Assembly (NCBI RefSeq): GCF_003627955.1
Contig: NZ_RBWS01000014.1
Location: 1-64,000, forward strand
Length of the DNA stretch: 64,000 nucleotides
Reading direction: 5' to 3'
DNA from: Sphingobacterium puteale
GTDB taxonomy: Bacteria > Bacteroidota > Bacteroidia > Sphingobacteriales > Sphingobacteriaceae
How positions within the stretch are numbered: position 1 is the stretch's first letter; each line of letters starts with the position of its first letter. The position numbers and the translations under genes are program-made. Shown here in pieces: positions 35,104 through 43,898 of this stretch. A model generated the notes under the pieces. It saw only the letters and a list, made by a program, of their open reading frames with translations, was not told the DNA's origin and searched no databases.

Positions 35104-36204
35104 ATGAAAATTTTAGTCACAGGCACGGCCGGATTTATTGGCTTCCATTTAGCCAAACGTTTGTTAGAAAGAGGAGATACAGTAGTAGGTATAGATAACA
35201 TCAATGATTACTATGATGTCAACTTAAAACACGATAGACTTATAGAAACAGGAATAGATGTGACAGAACTAGAATATGGTATAAGTAGGATAAGTACTAA
35301 ATATCCAAGCTATACTTTTATTAAATTGGATATTTGTGATAGTGAAAGTTTAGCGACTTGTTTTGAAACTTTTCAGTTTGATGCTGTTTGCAACCTTGCT
35401 GCACAAGCAGGTGTAAGATACAGTATCACAAACCCTGAAGTTTATGTAGAGACTAATATAAAAGGTTTTTTGAATGTTTTAGAGTGCTGTAGAAATTTTA
35501 AAATTAAACACTTACTTTATGCCAGCTCATCAAGTGTGTATGGATTAAATAAGGTAATGCCTTTTTCTACACATGAAAGCGTAAATCATCCCGTTTCACT
35601 ATATGCTGCATCTAAGAAAAGTAATGAATTAATGGCTCATGCCTATAGCTATTTGTTCAATTTGCCAACGACAGGTTTAAGATTTTTTACAGTTTACGGT
35701 CCTTGGGGTAGACCAGACATGGCTTTGTATATTTTTACTAAAGCAATAATGGAAGGTGAAGAAATAGAAGTTTTCAATAGCGGTGAGATGAGTAGAGATT
35801 TTACTTATATTGACGATATTGTCGAAGGCATAGTTCGAGTAATTGATACTCCCGCACAAGCAAATCCAAATTGGAATGCGAAAAGCCCTGATCCTGCGAC
35901 TTCAAAAGTACCTTACGTTGTTTATAACATTGGAAGAGGAGAACCGGTAAGTTTGCTAAATTTTATTAATGAAATCGAAAAACATACTGGAATTAAAGCC
36001 AATAAAGCTTTTTTGCCTATGCAAGCCGGAGATGTTGCCGAAACTTCTGCTGACATTAATGATTTAACCAATAAGCTTCATTATCAACCAATAACAAGTG
36101 TGGGAACAGGGGTGAAAAATTTTGTAAACTGGTACAACAACTATTATACGGTGTCTTATCAAAATCAGACAAAAATTATACAAACCGCAAATGGTTTGTC
36201 ATAA
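35104..36204 (+). CDS. UDP-glucuronate 4-epimerase-like SDR (CapI/WbnF type)
   Basis: The product has 366 residues. NAD loop GTAGFIGFHLA (7-17), then the family marker DNINDYYDVNLKHDRL, NLAAQAGVRYSI, SSSSVYGLN, and the catalytic YAASK in PVSLYAASKKSNE. RFFTVYGPWGRPDMAL and the C-terminal ADINDLTNKLHYQP are typical of enzymes that convert UDP-GlcA to UDP-GalA. A C-terminal extension of about 20 residues is unlike the family. UDP-GalA made here could be incorporated into the polysaccharide, whose locus also encodes the pectate lyase next door. Confidence 0.88.
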   Translation: MKILVTGTAGFIGFHLAKRLLERGDTVVGIDNINDYYDVNLKHDRLIETGIDVTELEYGISRISTKYPSYTFIKLDICDSESLATCFETFQFDAVCNLAAQAGVRYSITNPEVYVETNIKGFLNVLECCRNFKIKHLLYASSSSVYGLNKVMPFSTHESVNHPVSLYAASKKSNELMAHAYSYLFNLPTTGLRFFTVYGPWGRPDMALYIFTKAIMEGEEIEVFNSGEMSRDFTYIDDIVEGIVRVIDTPAQANPNWNAKSPDPATSKVPYVVYNIGRGEPVSLLNFINEIEKHTGIKANKAFLPMQAGDVAETSADINDLTNKLHYQPITSVGTGVKNFVNWYNNYYTVSYQNQTKIIQTANGLS

Positions 36205-36342
36205 TACTGTAACATAAGGTTTTTTAACAACTTGAATAATTTTACTTGAAAACAAAAATTTGAAAAAATACAAACAACTGAATATAAAGGCTTAACGAAA
36301 AAATATTCAAAACTAAATTAGATAACGACTTCATTATCTGCA

Positions 36343-36401
36343 TTGTGTTTTAATTTACAAATCCTTTAGGTTTGCGCCCAAGATGTAAATTTAAAACACA
36401 A
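36343..36401 (+). promoter_or_regulatory. Long stem-loop directly before the pectate lyase start codon
   Basis: Arm TTGTGTTTTAATTTACA (36343-36359) pairs with TGTAAATTTAAAACACAA (36384-36401), leaving one bulged base, around a 24-base loop containing CCTTTAGGTTTGCGCCC. The 3' arm ends four bases before ATG 36406, so the folded RNA would cover the ribosome landing site. It could be a translational switch or a protein-binding dyad. The rest of 36205-36405 shows no gene. Confidence 0.5.
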
Positions 36402-36405
36402 ATTC

Positions 36406-37788
36406 ATGCAGAAGAAAACAAAATTAATTACAAAAGTGCTAGTATTTAGCTCACTACTGTTTACAATTTTCACCTTTAGTCAATGTCAAAAAGAAGGGGT
36501 AGAAAATCTAACAATTGATGCGCCTAACGATGTGGATTTACAAAGTGTTGTTTCAACAACTTCAACTTCTGTATTCACAGTAAATGTTTCAAAAGGTATT
36601 TCCGATGGCGGATTTTCGGTACGAATTCCGATGGACGTCAATTTAATAAGCGACACAAACGATAAGCCAACTGCATCAACCGTAAGAGTATTTGAAAATG
36701 GTGTTGAAATAGGTCCTTCGCACTCTGTACACCAGGAAATCAGAAACTTAGGTAAAGGTCGTTTCAGTCATAAATCGGGCTTCTTGTTCCTTTCGGCTTC
36801 TGATAACTCAGATCCGAGAACCAATCGTAAGAAATACACCTACACTGTAGGCGATCAAAGCATTACAATACCTCCAGTAGTTCCGCCAACCGGTACCACA
36901 GATCCTCCAGTATCTACTAATGAACCTATCGGATATGCTTCTGTAAATGGTAAAACAATAGGAGGTGCAGGCGGTCAGACGGTAACTGTGTCAACTTTTT
37001 CAGCGCTTCAAAGTGCTGTTTCATCCTCGGCACCATTAATTATACAAGTTTCTGGTACGATTACAGGATCCGGATTACTTAGAGTACAATCTAATAAAAC
37101 GATTCTGGGCCTTAACGGATCTAAACTGATTGGTGCAAGTTTGTTTATCTACGGAAAGAGCAATATCATTATCCGGAATATGACAATCAGCAAAGTTAAA
37201 ACATATTCAAATATAATTATCAAAGGTGGTGCACACCACGTGTGGGTAGATCACTGTGACCTTTCATCAGAACGGGTAAGCGACTGGGATTACTATGATG
37301 GATTGTTGGACGTAGGAACTGGTGCTGATTACGTTACACTATCATGGAATAAGCTGTACGACAACCATAAAGCTATGCTGATCGGTTTTAGTTACAACGA
37401 ACCTGAATCTGTTGGTAAACTTCGTGTTACTGTACATAACAACTATTTCTATAATGTTTCAGAACGTTGTCCGAATGTAAGATATGGAACTGTTCATACT
37501 TTCAATAACTATTATGACAATGCAGGATTTGTTAGCTCTTTTATGGGGGCAATTGTAAGAGTGGAAAATAGTTATTTCAAAAATACTACGCTTCCGATCA
37601 GAACAGAACTTAGTCCTGTAGCAGGTGTTATCAGCGGTGAAAATACCAATATATTTGATAACTCTGGAAAAAACAAAATTACTACGGCCCCTTCAAATTG
37701 GGTACCTACTTACGAATATAAATCAGTACTTAGTGCTGCAGCAAATGTTCCATCTATTGTGATGAAAGGTGCTGGCGCAACTTTATAA
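36406..37788 (+). CDS. Secreted lipoprotein pectate lyase, polysaccharide lyase family 1
   Basis: The 460 residues start with a lipoprotein signal (lipobox FSQC, Cys27). A beta-rich domain of about 120 residues (35-155) of unknown type follows, then a Thr/Pro linker (PPVVPPTGTTDPPV) and the PL1 parallel beta-helix from about 175. PL1 landmarks: HHVWVDHCDLSS (the vWiDH motif), DGLLDVGTGADYVTLSWN for Ca2+-binding acids, Lys322 in DNHKAMLIG, and RCPNVR with catalytic-type Arg354 and Arg359. The enzyme cleaves alpha-1,4-polygalacturonate by beta-elimination. Being placed inside the polysaccharide locus, right after the UDP-GalA-forming epimerase, it may trim or release the cell's own polymer. Confidence 0.88.
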   Translation: MQKKTKLITKVLVFSSLLFTIFTFSQCQKEGVENLTIDAPNDVDLQSVVSTTSTSVFTVNVSKGISDGGFSVRIPMDVNLISDTNDKPTASTVRVFENGVEIGPSHSVHQEIRNLGKGRFSHKSGFLFLSASDNSDPRTNRKKYTYTVGDQSITIPPVVPPTGTTDPPVSTNEPIGYASVNGKTIGGAGGQTVTVSTFSALQSAVSSSAPLIIQVSGTITGSGLLRVQSNKTILGLNGSKLIGASLFIYGKSNIIIRNMTISKVKTYSNIIIKGGAHHVWVDHCDLSSERVSDWDYYDGLLDVGTGADYVTLSWNKLYDNHKAMLIGFSYNEPESVGKLRVTVHNNYFYNVSERCPNVRYGTVHTFNNYYDNAGFVSSFMGAIVRVENSYFKNTTLPIRTELSPVAGVISGENTNIFDNSGKNKITTAPSNWVPTYEYKSVLSAAANVPSIVMKGAGATL

Positions 37789-37822
37789 TCAACAGAAGTA
37801 AGTTAAAACATTTAATTGCAAA

Positions 37823-37852
37823 GCCATCTGACTGTAAGTCAGATGGCCTTTT
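37823..37852 (+). terminator. Rho-independent terminator after the pectate lyase gene
   Basis: Perfect 11-bp stem GCCATCTGACT (37823-37833) / AGTCAGATGGC (37837-37847), a GTA loop and a CTTTT tail. It would end the transcript 35 bases after the lyase stop, so the downstream block (37886 onward) needs its own promoter or antitermination by the UpxY-like protein. Confidence 0.8.
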
Positions 37853-37885
37853 GGTTCATGTATAATTCTTTTTAATTCCATTATT

Positions 37886-39034
37886 ATGGCAGAAAATAGA
37901 AAAAAAGTATTGATAGCGTGCGATTCTCCGCGTACATTACTTGATTTTAGGGGCAAACTCATTGAAGAACTTATCAAGAAGAATGAGGTGTTTGTTTATA
38001 CCCCAAAAATTTCACAACAGCATGTTCAAGAAAAGCTAAAAAATCTTGGAGTAACTGTTTTTGAAAATCATCTGAACGGAAGTAATGTATCGATCCTCTC
38101 CGATCTTACATACATGATTCAATTATACAAGGTTATCAGGAAACTAAGACCGGATATTTTCTTTCCCTACACATTTAAACCTGTAATCTATGGAACTATT
38201 ATAGCAAAGCTTTGTGGAATAGATTGTATAACTCCGATGTTAACCGGACTGGGGTATAATTTCACCGATAATGGTTCTAAAAAAAGTATAGTGAGCCTGA
38301 TAACCAAAACACTGCTTAAGTTCAGCCTGATGGAAAACCGGAGGGTCAGAATCATTTTTCAGAACCGAGATGATTATAATAAATTAATAGAATCAGGTAT
38401 AATCGGAATTAAACATCAGGCATTTGTAGTAAATGGTTCTGGTGTGGATTTGGGCCATTATGATTATTCTGAACCAGAAACTACTAATATCAGCTTTCTA
38501 ATGATATCTCGCCTTATCAATGCAAAAGGTGTAAATGAGTTTTTTGAAGCCGCGAAAACCATCAGATCCAAATACCCGGATATAAAATTCAGGCTTATTG
38601 GTTCTTTTGATGATAACATTGACTCCATTAACAAAGAGCTGTATTTCAAAATTCAATCTGGAGATACCTTAGAATATATTGGGCAAGTGGATGACGTAAG
38701 ACCGTATATAAAAAATTCATCCATCGTTGTACTCCCTTCGTATTATGGAGAAGGTGTTCCCAGATGTATCCTAGAAGGCATGGCCATGGGAAGGGCCATC
38801 ATTACCAGCGATTCTGTTGGATGTCGTGAAACTGTAAATGTTTCACCTTCCTGTACTAATGGTTTTTTAGTTCCGGTAAAAAATATTCCAGCGCTTGCTT
38901 CCAAAATGGAGCACTACATAAATAATACCCGAGATATTATCTCATATGGTATCAATGGTCGAAAATTCGCCAAAGAGAAATTTGATGTGAACCTTGTCAA
39001 TGCAGAAATGCTGAAAATCATGAACGTTGGCTAG
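37886..39034 (+). CDS. Glycosyltransferase family 4 (PglA-like)
   Basis: The product has 382 residues. The acceptor domain has DFRGKLIEELIKKNEVFVYTP, FPYTFKPVIYGTIIAKLCG and the marker TPMLTGLGYNFTD, which is typical of PglA-like transferases adding GalNAc or GlcNAc to an undecaprenyl-linked bacillosamine-type sugar. The donor domain has SRLINAKGVNEFFEAA and PSYYGEGVPRCILEGMAMGRAI. It would act second, after the PglC-like transferase. The assignment is by pattern. Confidence 0.86.
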   Translation: MAENRKKVLIACDSPRTLLDFRGKLIEELIKKNEVFVYTPKISQQHVQEKLKNLGVTVFENHLNGSNVSILSDLTYMIQLYKVIRKLRPDIFFPYTFKPVIYGTIIAKLCGIDCITPMLTGLGYNFTDNGSKKSIVSLITKTLLKFSLMENRRVRIIFQNRDDYNKLIESGIIGIKHQAFVVNGSGVDLGHYDYSEPETTNISFLMISRLINAKGVNEFFEAAKTIRSKYPDIKFRLIGSFDDNIDSINKELYFKIQSGDTLEYIGQVDDVRPYIKNSSIVVLPSYYGEGVPRCILEGMAMGRAIITSDSVGCRETVNVSPSCTNGFLVPVKNIPALASKMEHYINNTRDIISYGINGRKFAKEKFDVNLVNAEMLKIMNVG

Positions 39035-39079
39035 CTTGTACATCTAAAAAACTGTGGTTCTTAAAAAATACTATAAGTC

Positions 39080-40111
39080 ATGGCATATCGCTTGATCAAT
39101 TTTCAACAATCGGAAGAATGGACAGCATATGTCCATAATTCTGTAAACTATGATTTTTATCATACCTGGCACTATCATTCACTAGAGAAAAACGGGGATC
39201 CATTTCTTTTCGTTTACGAAGAATCGGATGTGTTTATTGCGTTACCTCTGCTAAAAAGAGAAATTGAAAATTCAGGTTTATATGACCTGACTTCTGTATA
39301 TGGTTATTCAGGGCCGATTTCCAATAGAAAATTTGCAGACATAAGTGACCAGATACTTGAAAATTTCAAGTATTTCTTCTTAAACTTCATGAACACTGGA
39401 AGATATATCTGTGTTTTCTGTAGACTTAATCCTTTTATTGACCAGAAAGTGTTGATTGAAAAAATAGGAGGTATTTCCAACAATGGTAAAACTGTATACA
39501 TGGACTTATCCATTTCTATTGAAGAGCAAAGAACAGGCTATGAAAAAAGGATGGGCAGACAAATCAGACATTTGAGAAAGATGCCTTACATTATTAAAGA
39601 AGCTAAAACCGGAGATGAAATAAGTTTATTTACGGCCATGTACAATGAGAACATGCACCGGCTGAAAGCAGAAAAAAGCTATTTTTTCAACGAAGATTAT
39701 TTTGCAGCAATCATTAAAGAGGATAGTTGCAAGTTAGTCGTGATGTATGATGGAATTAAAATGATTTGCGGCGCAATTATTATGTGTTGTGGAGGCATAA
39801 TCCGAAACCATCTGTCTGCCACAGCAGTCGATTATGTTAATCAATCACCCAGTAAGTTACTCACGGACGAAATAAGTATAATAGGTAGGCAGCTGGGAAT
39901 GAAGTATTTTCACCTGGGCGGTGGTTTGGGAGGTCGGGAAGACTCCTTATTTAAATTCAAATCATCCTTTTCAAATCTGTTTCTCGAAGATTCTACCTGG
40001 AAATTTGTATCGGATACAGTCGTATACAATGATCTGATCAAAGAAAGAAAGAACGATTTAAATATAAATTATTTCCCCTTGTACCGTTACCCTGAAATGG
40101 ACATTAAATAA
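39080..40111 (+). CDS. FemAB-like GNAT-fold acyl/aminoacyl transferase, copy 1
   Basis: The 343 residues have the double-GNAT layout of FemAB-related proteins (BioF2-like domain in the second half). Conserved blocks shared with the copy at 42821-43885: DFYHTWHYHSLEKNGDPFLF, LTSVYGYSGPISNRK, the N/Q-S-P-x-K-x-L-x-DE-I-x-I-IGR block, HLGGGLGGREDSLFKFKSSF and INYFPLYRYP at the end. Relatives in polysaccharide loci are proposed to add amino acids or acyl groups to sugar nucleotides. It uses no lipid or membrane anchor. A third, internally deleted copy lies at 42589-42769. Confidence 0.75.
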   Translation: MAYRLINFQQSEEWTAYVHNSVNYDFYHTWHYHSLEKNGDPFLFVYEESDVFIALPLLKREIENSGLYDLTSVYGYSGPISNRKFADISDQILENFKYFFLNFMNTGRYICVFCRLNPFIDQKVLIEKIGGISNNGKTVYMDLSISIEEQRTGYEKRMGRQIRHLRKMPYIIKEAKTGDEISLFTAMYNENMHRLKAEKSYFFNEDYFAAIIKEDSCKLVVMYDGIKMICGAIIMCCGGIIRNHLSATAVDYVNQSPSKLLTDEISIIGRQLGMKYFHLGGGLGGREDSLFKFKSSFSNLFLEDSTWKFVSDTVVYNDLIKERKNDLNINYFPLYRYPEMDIK

Positions 40112-40180
40112 AAGCAATCCGATTTCAAAATACCGGGTTCTCTAAAAAAAATAAATTTTTAACCATTAAATCTGTATGCT

Positions 40181-40984
40181 TTGAAAAATATATTTAATTA
40201 CTCTGGAGCTACTATTAGTGACTTTGAGAATGCAATTGATCAGTTTGGTTGGGTTATATATGAAAACGCTCTTAATGAAGGGCTGATTACTCAAATTATT
40301 AATGACCTGGAACCGGCTTATTTGCAAAGAAGAGAAATCCAAACCCAAAACGGTATTGAAACAAATATGGAGGGAACCCTTCATCATTTATTGGAATGTG
40401 ACAATTTTAGTTTACATTTTTTAGAACAAATGTTTTGTGATAAGGAAATACGCTTCTTTTTAGGTGGAAACTATATTTTAAATGGGTTTAGCGCGGTTAT
40501 TAACATGAAAAATGATAGGCCGTATGTTCAAAATATTCATCGGGATTTGAGAAGTTTTACCGGAAATATGAAAATGATGATCCAAATGATTGTGTTGCTT
40601 GATCATTTTACAGAAGAGAATGGTGCTACTTATTTACTTTCAGGCTCACACAAAGAAGATATTAAACCAAGTGAGGAATATTTTTACAAACACGCTGACC
40701 GGGCGATAACAAAAAAAGGCAGTATTATCTTGTTTGATTCTAACTTATGGCATGCTGCCGGTAAAAATTATACTGAAAATGCTAGAAAAGTATTAACATT
40801 AAGTTTCACCAAACCATTCTTTAAGCCGATGTTTGATTTTCCAAGATATTTAGGTTATGAATTTGGAGAATCTTTAAGTGAAAGCTTAAGGCAAGTTGTT
40901 GGTTACAACGCCAGAATTCCAGCAGATTTGTACGAGTTTTATCAACCTCCTCATAAAAGAATGTATTTATCGAGTCAAGGTTAA
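40181..40984 (+). CDS. Phytanoyl-CoA dioxygenase (PhyH) family Fe(II)/2-oxoglutarate enzyme
   Basis: The start is TTG 40181; the nearby ATG 40175 runs into a stop at once and there is no other in-frame start before residue 60. The length is 267 residues. The jelly-roll core has the iron triad: His and Asp in NIHRDLRSF, and the distal His in FDSNLWHAAG; Arg in ENARKVLTLSF is the likely 2-oxoglutarate ligand. PhyH proteins in surface-glycan loci are thought to hydroxylate sugars or acyl substituents. It lies in the decoration block between FemAB copy 1 and the PLP-fold gene. Confidence 0.8.
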   Translation: MKNIFNYSGATISDFENAIDQFGWVIYENALNEGLITQIINDLEPAYLQRREIQTQNGIETNMEGTLHHLLECDNFSLHFLEQMFCDKEIRFFLGGNYILNGFSAVINMKNDRPYVQNIHRDLRSFTGNMKMMIQMIVLLDHFTEENGATYLLSGSHKEDIKPSEEYFYKHADRAITKKGSIILFDSNLWHAAGKNYTENARKVLTLSFTKPFFKPMFDFPRYLGYEFGESLSESLRQVVGYNARIPADLYEFYQPPHKRMYLSSQG

Positions 40985-41017
40985 TAGTTTTTTGAGAAAA
41001 TTTAACTTCCAATTTTT

Positions 41018-42004
41018 ATGAAAGATCAAAAAGAACTTCAGAAAACCATTGGAGGCTTTTTTCAGTTACAACTCTCAAATGGCGAAGAATACTATCCTTC
41101 ACTCATAAAATTAAATACAACCAGAAATGCATTAGAATATATATTGAAGGTTAAGGGGTATACTAAAATTTATATACCCTATTTTACGTGTGATACGATA
41201 TTGGAACCTATGTTAAAATTGGCAGTTCCATATGAGTTTTATACACTGGATAAACAGTTAGACCCTATTGTTGATTTTGAAATTGGATATACTGAATGCT
41301 TTTTGTATACCAACTATTTTGGCATAAAACAGCATACAGTAGAAAAATTAAGCAAAAACGTTAAAAATTTAATTGTTGATAATTCGCAGGCCTTCTTTTC
41401 AAAACCAATAGATAACATCGATACAATATATTCATGCAGAAAGTTTTTTGGCGTCTCTGATGGTGCTTACTTGCAACTTAATAGTAGTCTCCGATTGAAC
41501 ATAGAAACGGACATATCTTTTGATAGATTGTTACATCTTATAAAGAGTATCGATGTTGGGAGTGAAAATTCATATGGGGATTTTGTTGAAAACGATAAAA
41601 GTCTTGAAAACAACGATATAAAAAAGATGTCTGTTCTAACGCAGAAAATTCTTTCTGGAATTAATTATCAAAACAGTGAAAAAATAAGAAAACAAAACTA
41701 TAATTATCTGCAGGAAAATTTGGCTCTAATAAATGAACTTGATATTGAAATACCTTTAGATGCTGTTCCTATGGTATACCCTCTTCTTATTTCAAATGAT
41801 AAAGTTAAAACTAAACTTATAGCGAATAAAATATTTGTTCCTACCTATTGGCCTAATGTTTTTAAGTGGACAAACGAACAGATGTTTGAAAATCATCTGG
41901 CAAAGCACCTTGTCCCACTACCAATAGATCATCGGTATACTATAAAAGATATGGAACGAATAGTTTGTGTGTTGAAAGATATAATACATGAACTAGCATC
42001 TTAG
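41018..42004 (+). CDS. Divergent DegT-like PLP-fold protein
   Basis: The 328 residues show the aminotransferase fold in shortened form. LNTTRNALEYILKVKGYTKI is the small helix that binds PLP phosphate in DegT enzymes, LIVDNSQAFFS supplies the PLP-contacting Asp, and SCRKFFGVSDGAYL holds a candidate Schiff-base lysine. The C-terminal domain (PTYWPNVFKW, LVPLPIDHRY) is compact. It is less conserved than the two standard DegT genes in the locus. It may make an unusual amino sugar used by the neighbouring GNAT, or be a non-catalytic relative. Confidence 0.62.
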   Translation: MKDQKELQKTIGGFFQLQLSNGEEYYPSLIKLNTTRNALEYILKVKGYTKIYIPYFTCDTILEPMLKLAVPYEFYTLDKQLDPIVDFEIGYTECFLYTNYFGIKQHTVEKLSKNVKNLIVDNSQAFFSKPIDNIDTIYSCRKFFGVSDGAYLQLNSSLRLNIETDISFDRLLHLIKSIDVGSENSYGDFVENDKSLENNDIKKMSVLTQKILSGINYQNSEKIRKQNYNYLQENLALINELDIEIPLDAVPMVYPLLISNDKVKTKLIANKIFVPTYWPNVFKWTNEQMFENHLAKHLVPLPIDHRYTIKDMERIVCVLKDIIHELAS

Positions 42005-42074
42005 TTCTATTTACTAGCCTCTTTATTTTTTGATTCACATTATGAATTTACTTTAAATCTTTTAAAAAAATAGG

Positions 42075-42569
42075 ATGGATAATTTAGTTTATATAAGACC
42101 ATTGGTTTTAAGCGATGCAAATGTCTCTTATCAGTGGAGAAATGATTCTGACATCTGGAAATATACTGAATTTAAACCTGATAGATACGTTTCTTTAGAA
42201 ACTGAACAGGAATGGATAAAAGGCAAATTAGAGAATAAGGATGAACGACGGTTTGCAATTTGTCTTAAAGAAAACAATCAATACATAGGAAATATTCAGT
42301 TATTAACTATAAATAATGGACTGGCATCCTTTCATATATTCATAGGTGAAAAAAGCTTATGGGGAAACGGAATAGGCAAGCAAGCTACAAAGCTTATATT
42401 AAAGTATGCTTTTTTCGAACTAGGTTTAAAATGTGTCTTATTAGAGGTAAATCCATTAAATATTCCTGCTTATAAAACTTACGAAAGAATGGGTTTTGTT
42501 GCAGTAGGCTCCAATGAAGTAAATGGATTTATTAAAATGAAATTAAATAAAAAAGAGTTTCCCATCTAA
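42075..42569 (+). CDS. GNAT family N-acetyltransferase (RimJ/RimL-PseH-like)
   Basis: The product has 164 residues. It starts VYIRPLVLSDANVSYQWRND, the RimJ-type beginning, and has GNGIGKQATKLILKYAF for CoA pyrophosphate binding and NIPAYKTYERMGFVAVG near the end. GNATs of this type (PseH, FdtC-like) acetylate the amino group of 4- or 3-amino-6-deoxy sugars in polysaccharide loci. The aminotransferases at 23433, 29913 and 41018 are possible suppliers of the amine. Confidence 0.82.
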   Translation: MDNLVYIRPLVLSDANVSYQWRNDSDIWKYTEFKPDRYVSLETEQEWIKGKLENKDERRFAICLKENNQYIGNIQLLTINNGLASFHIFIGEKSLWGNGIGKQATKLILKYAFFELGLKCVLLEVNPLNIPAYKTYERMGFVAVGSNEVNGFIKMKLNKKEFPI

Positions 42570-42588
42570 CCTTAGTTCACTTACTATC

Positions 42589-42769
42589 ATGAGAAAATTA
42601 ATTACTCTTTTTCACAAAGAGCAATGGAAAGCCTACGTATGGCGCCAATGAGCCAATATATAATTCCTTAGTTGATCGTATAGGAATCGATCCTAATAAT
42701 AAGATTGAGTATTTCCCCTTATACAGATACGACTTTATGCCGTTAAATAATGCAATACTCCAATATTAG
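42589..42769 (+). pseudogene. Internally deleted FemAB-like gene
   Basis: The left part, from ATG 42589, reads MRKLITLFHKEQWKAYVW and resembles the N-termini of both FemAB copies. After a stop the frame shifts, and the right part reads YNSLVDRIGIDPNNKIEYF then PLYRYDFMPL, ending at TAG 42767-42769, matching their C-termini. About 300 internal codons are missing. Both ends survive in the correct order, so this is a deletion of a third tandem copy placed directly before the intact copy 2. Confidence 0.75.
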
Positions 42770-42820
42770 CTGATATATGTTAGTATTTGATTAACCTCTT
42801 GGTCTTGTGACCGCCTAAAA

Positions 42821-43885
42821 ATGTACCCCATGATTAAATTACTTACCCTTAACGAAAGAAGCGAATGGAATTCTTACATTAAACGCTCTTTTGTACACGA
42901 TTTTTATCATACCTGGCATTATCATTCTTTAGACAATAGTGGTAATCCTATACTCTTGATTTATGAAGAAGGTGAAAATTTCATAGCCTTTCCGTTCCTC
43001 AAAAGAGTTATCCCTGATTCGCCATTTTTTGATTTAAGCTCTGTGTATGGATATCCTGGACCAATTGCAAGTAAAAAATTCGAACACCTGGATGAAGGAT
43101 TAATCGATAATTTTAAAAAGTCATTTTTAAAATTTCTGAAAAACGAACAGATAGTCTCCGTATTCTCCCGATTGAACCCTTTTTTTGATCAGTATATTTT
43201 GATGAAAGAATTTGAGGGGGTTCATGAAAATGGACTTACTGTTGCACTCGATCTGAATTTACCTTTAGATGTTCAGCGTAAAAAGTACGATCGGTCAGCC
43301 ACTAGAGCGATCAAAAGATGCCGGAATAAAGGATACTTCGTAAAGGAATCAAAACGACAGGAAGATATTGATACATTTATTGATATCTATACAGAAAACA
43401 TGCGTCGAATCGGTTCAACTGAATACTATTTATTTGACAAACAATACTTTACAAGCCTAATTCATTCAAAAGAGTTTGACTGCAGATTATTATTGGTTTA
43501 TTTAGGTGATGAAATAACATGTGCAATGATCATCTCTTTTTCTCACGGCATTATTCAGGCACATTTGGTTGCTACTAAAGCATCATATTTAAATCAATCT
43601 CCTGCAAAATTTCTAGTTGATGAAATTACCATTATTGGACGGGAAAGGGGAATGAAGTTTCTTCATCTAGGTGGGGGGCTCGGCTTTAAAGAAGATTCCC
43701 TGTTCCGATGGAAATCGGCTTTTTCAGATCTGTTCTTAAACTATAAAAGTTTCCGGTTCATTGCAAACCGCAAAGCATACAACTATTTGCTTGATAAGCG
43801 AGGAATTGATAAAAAAATAGCAATCGACTATTTCCCTTTATACAGAGCATCCATCACCTTATTTTCCTCTCTATCATTTATCTAA
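42821..43885 (+). CDS. FemAB-like GNAT-fold acyl/aminoacyl transferase, copy 2
   Basis: The product has 354 residues; ATG 42830 is an alternative start. It is colinear with copy 1 (39080-40111): DFYHTWHYHSLDNSGNPILL, LSSVYGYPGPIASKK, NQSPAKFLVDEITIIGRERG, FLHLGGGLGFKEDSLFRWKS and IDYFPLYRA near the end. Divergence is spread over the whole length, so the duplication is not recent. Position between the GNAT and the 4,6-dehydratase supports a sugar-nucleotide substrate. Confidence 0.75.
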   Translation: MYPMIKLLTLNERSEWNSYIKRSFVHDFYHTWHYHSLDNSGNPILLIYEEGENFIAFPFLKRVIPDSPFFDLSSVYGYPGPIASKKFEHLDEGLIDNFKKSFLKFLKNEQIVSVFSRLNPFFDQYILMKEFEGVHENGLTVALDLNLPLDVQRKKYDRSATRAIKRCRNKGYFVKESKRQEDIDTFIDIYTENMRRIGSTEYYLFDKQYFTSLIHSKEFDCRLLLVYLGDEITCAMIISFSHGIIQAHLVATKASYLNQSPAKFLVDEITIIGRERGMKFLHLGGGLGFKEDSLFRWKSAFSDLFLNYKSFRFIANRKAYNYLLDKRGIDKKIAIDYFPLYRASITLFSSLSFI

Positions 43886-43898
43886 AATTACTATTATT

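Noticed and set aside
36343..36401. The repeats before the pectate lyase considered as an invertible-promoter switch.
   Set aside because: The arms are only 24 bases apart, too close to contain a promoter, and no recombinase gene is nearby. A hairpin is the simpler reading.
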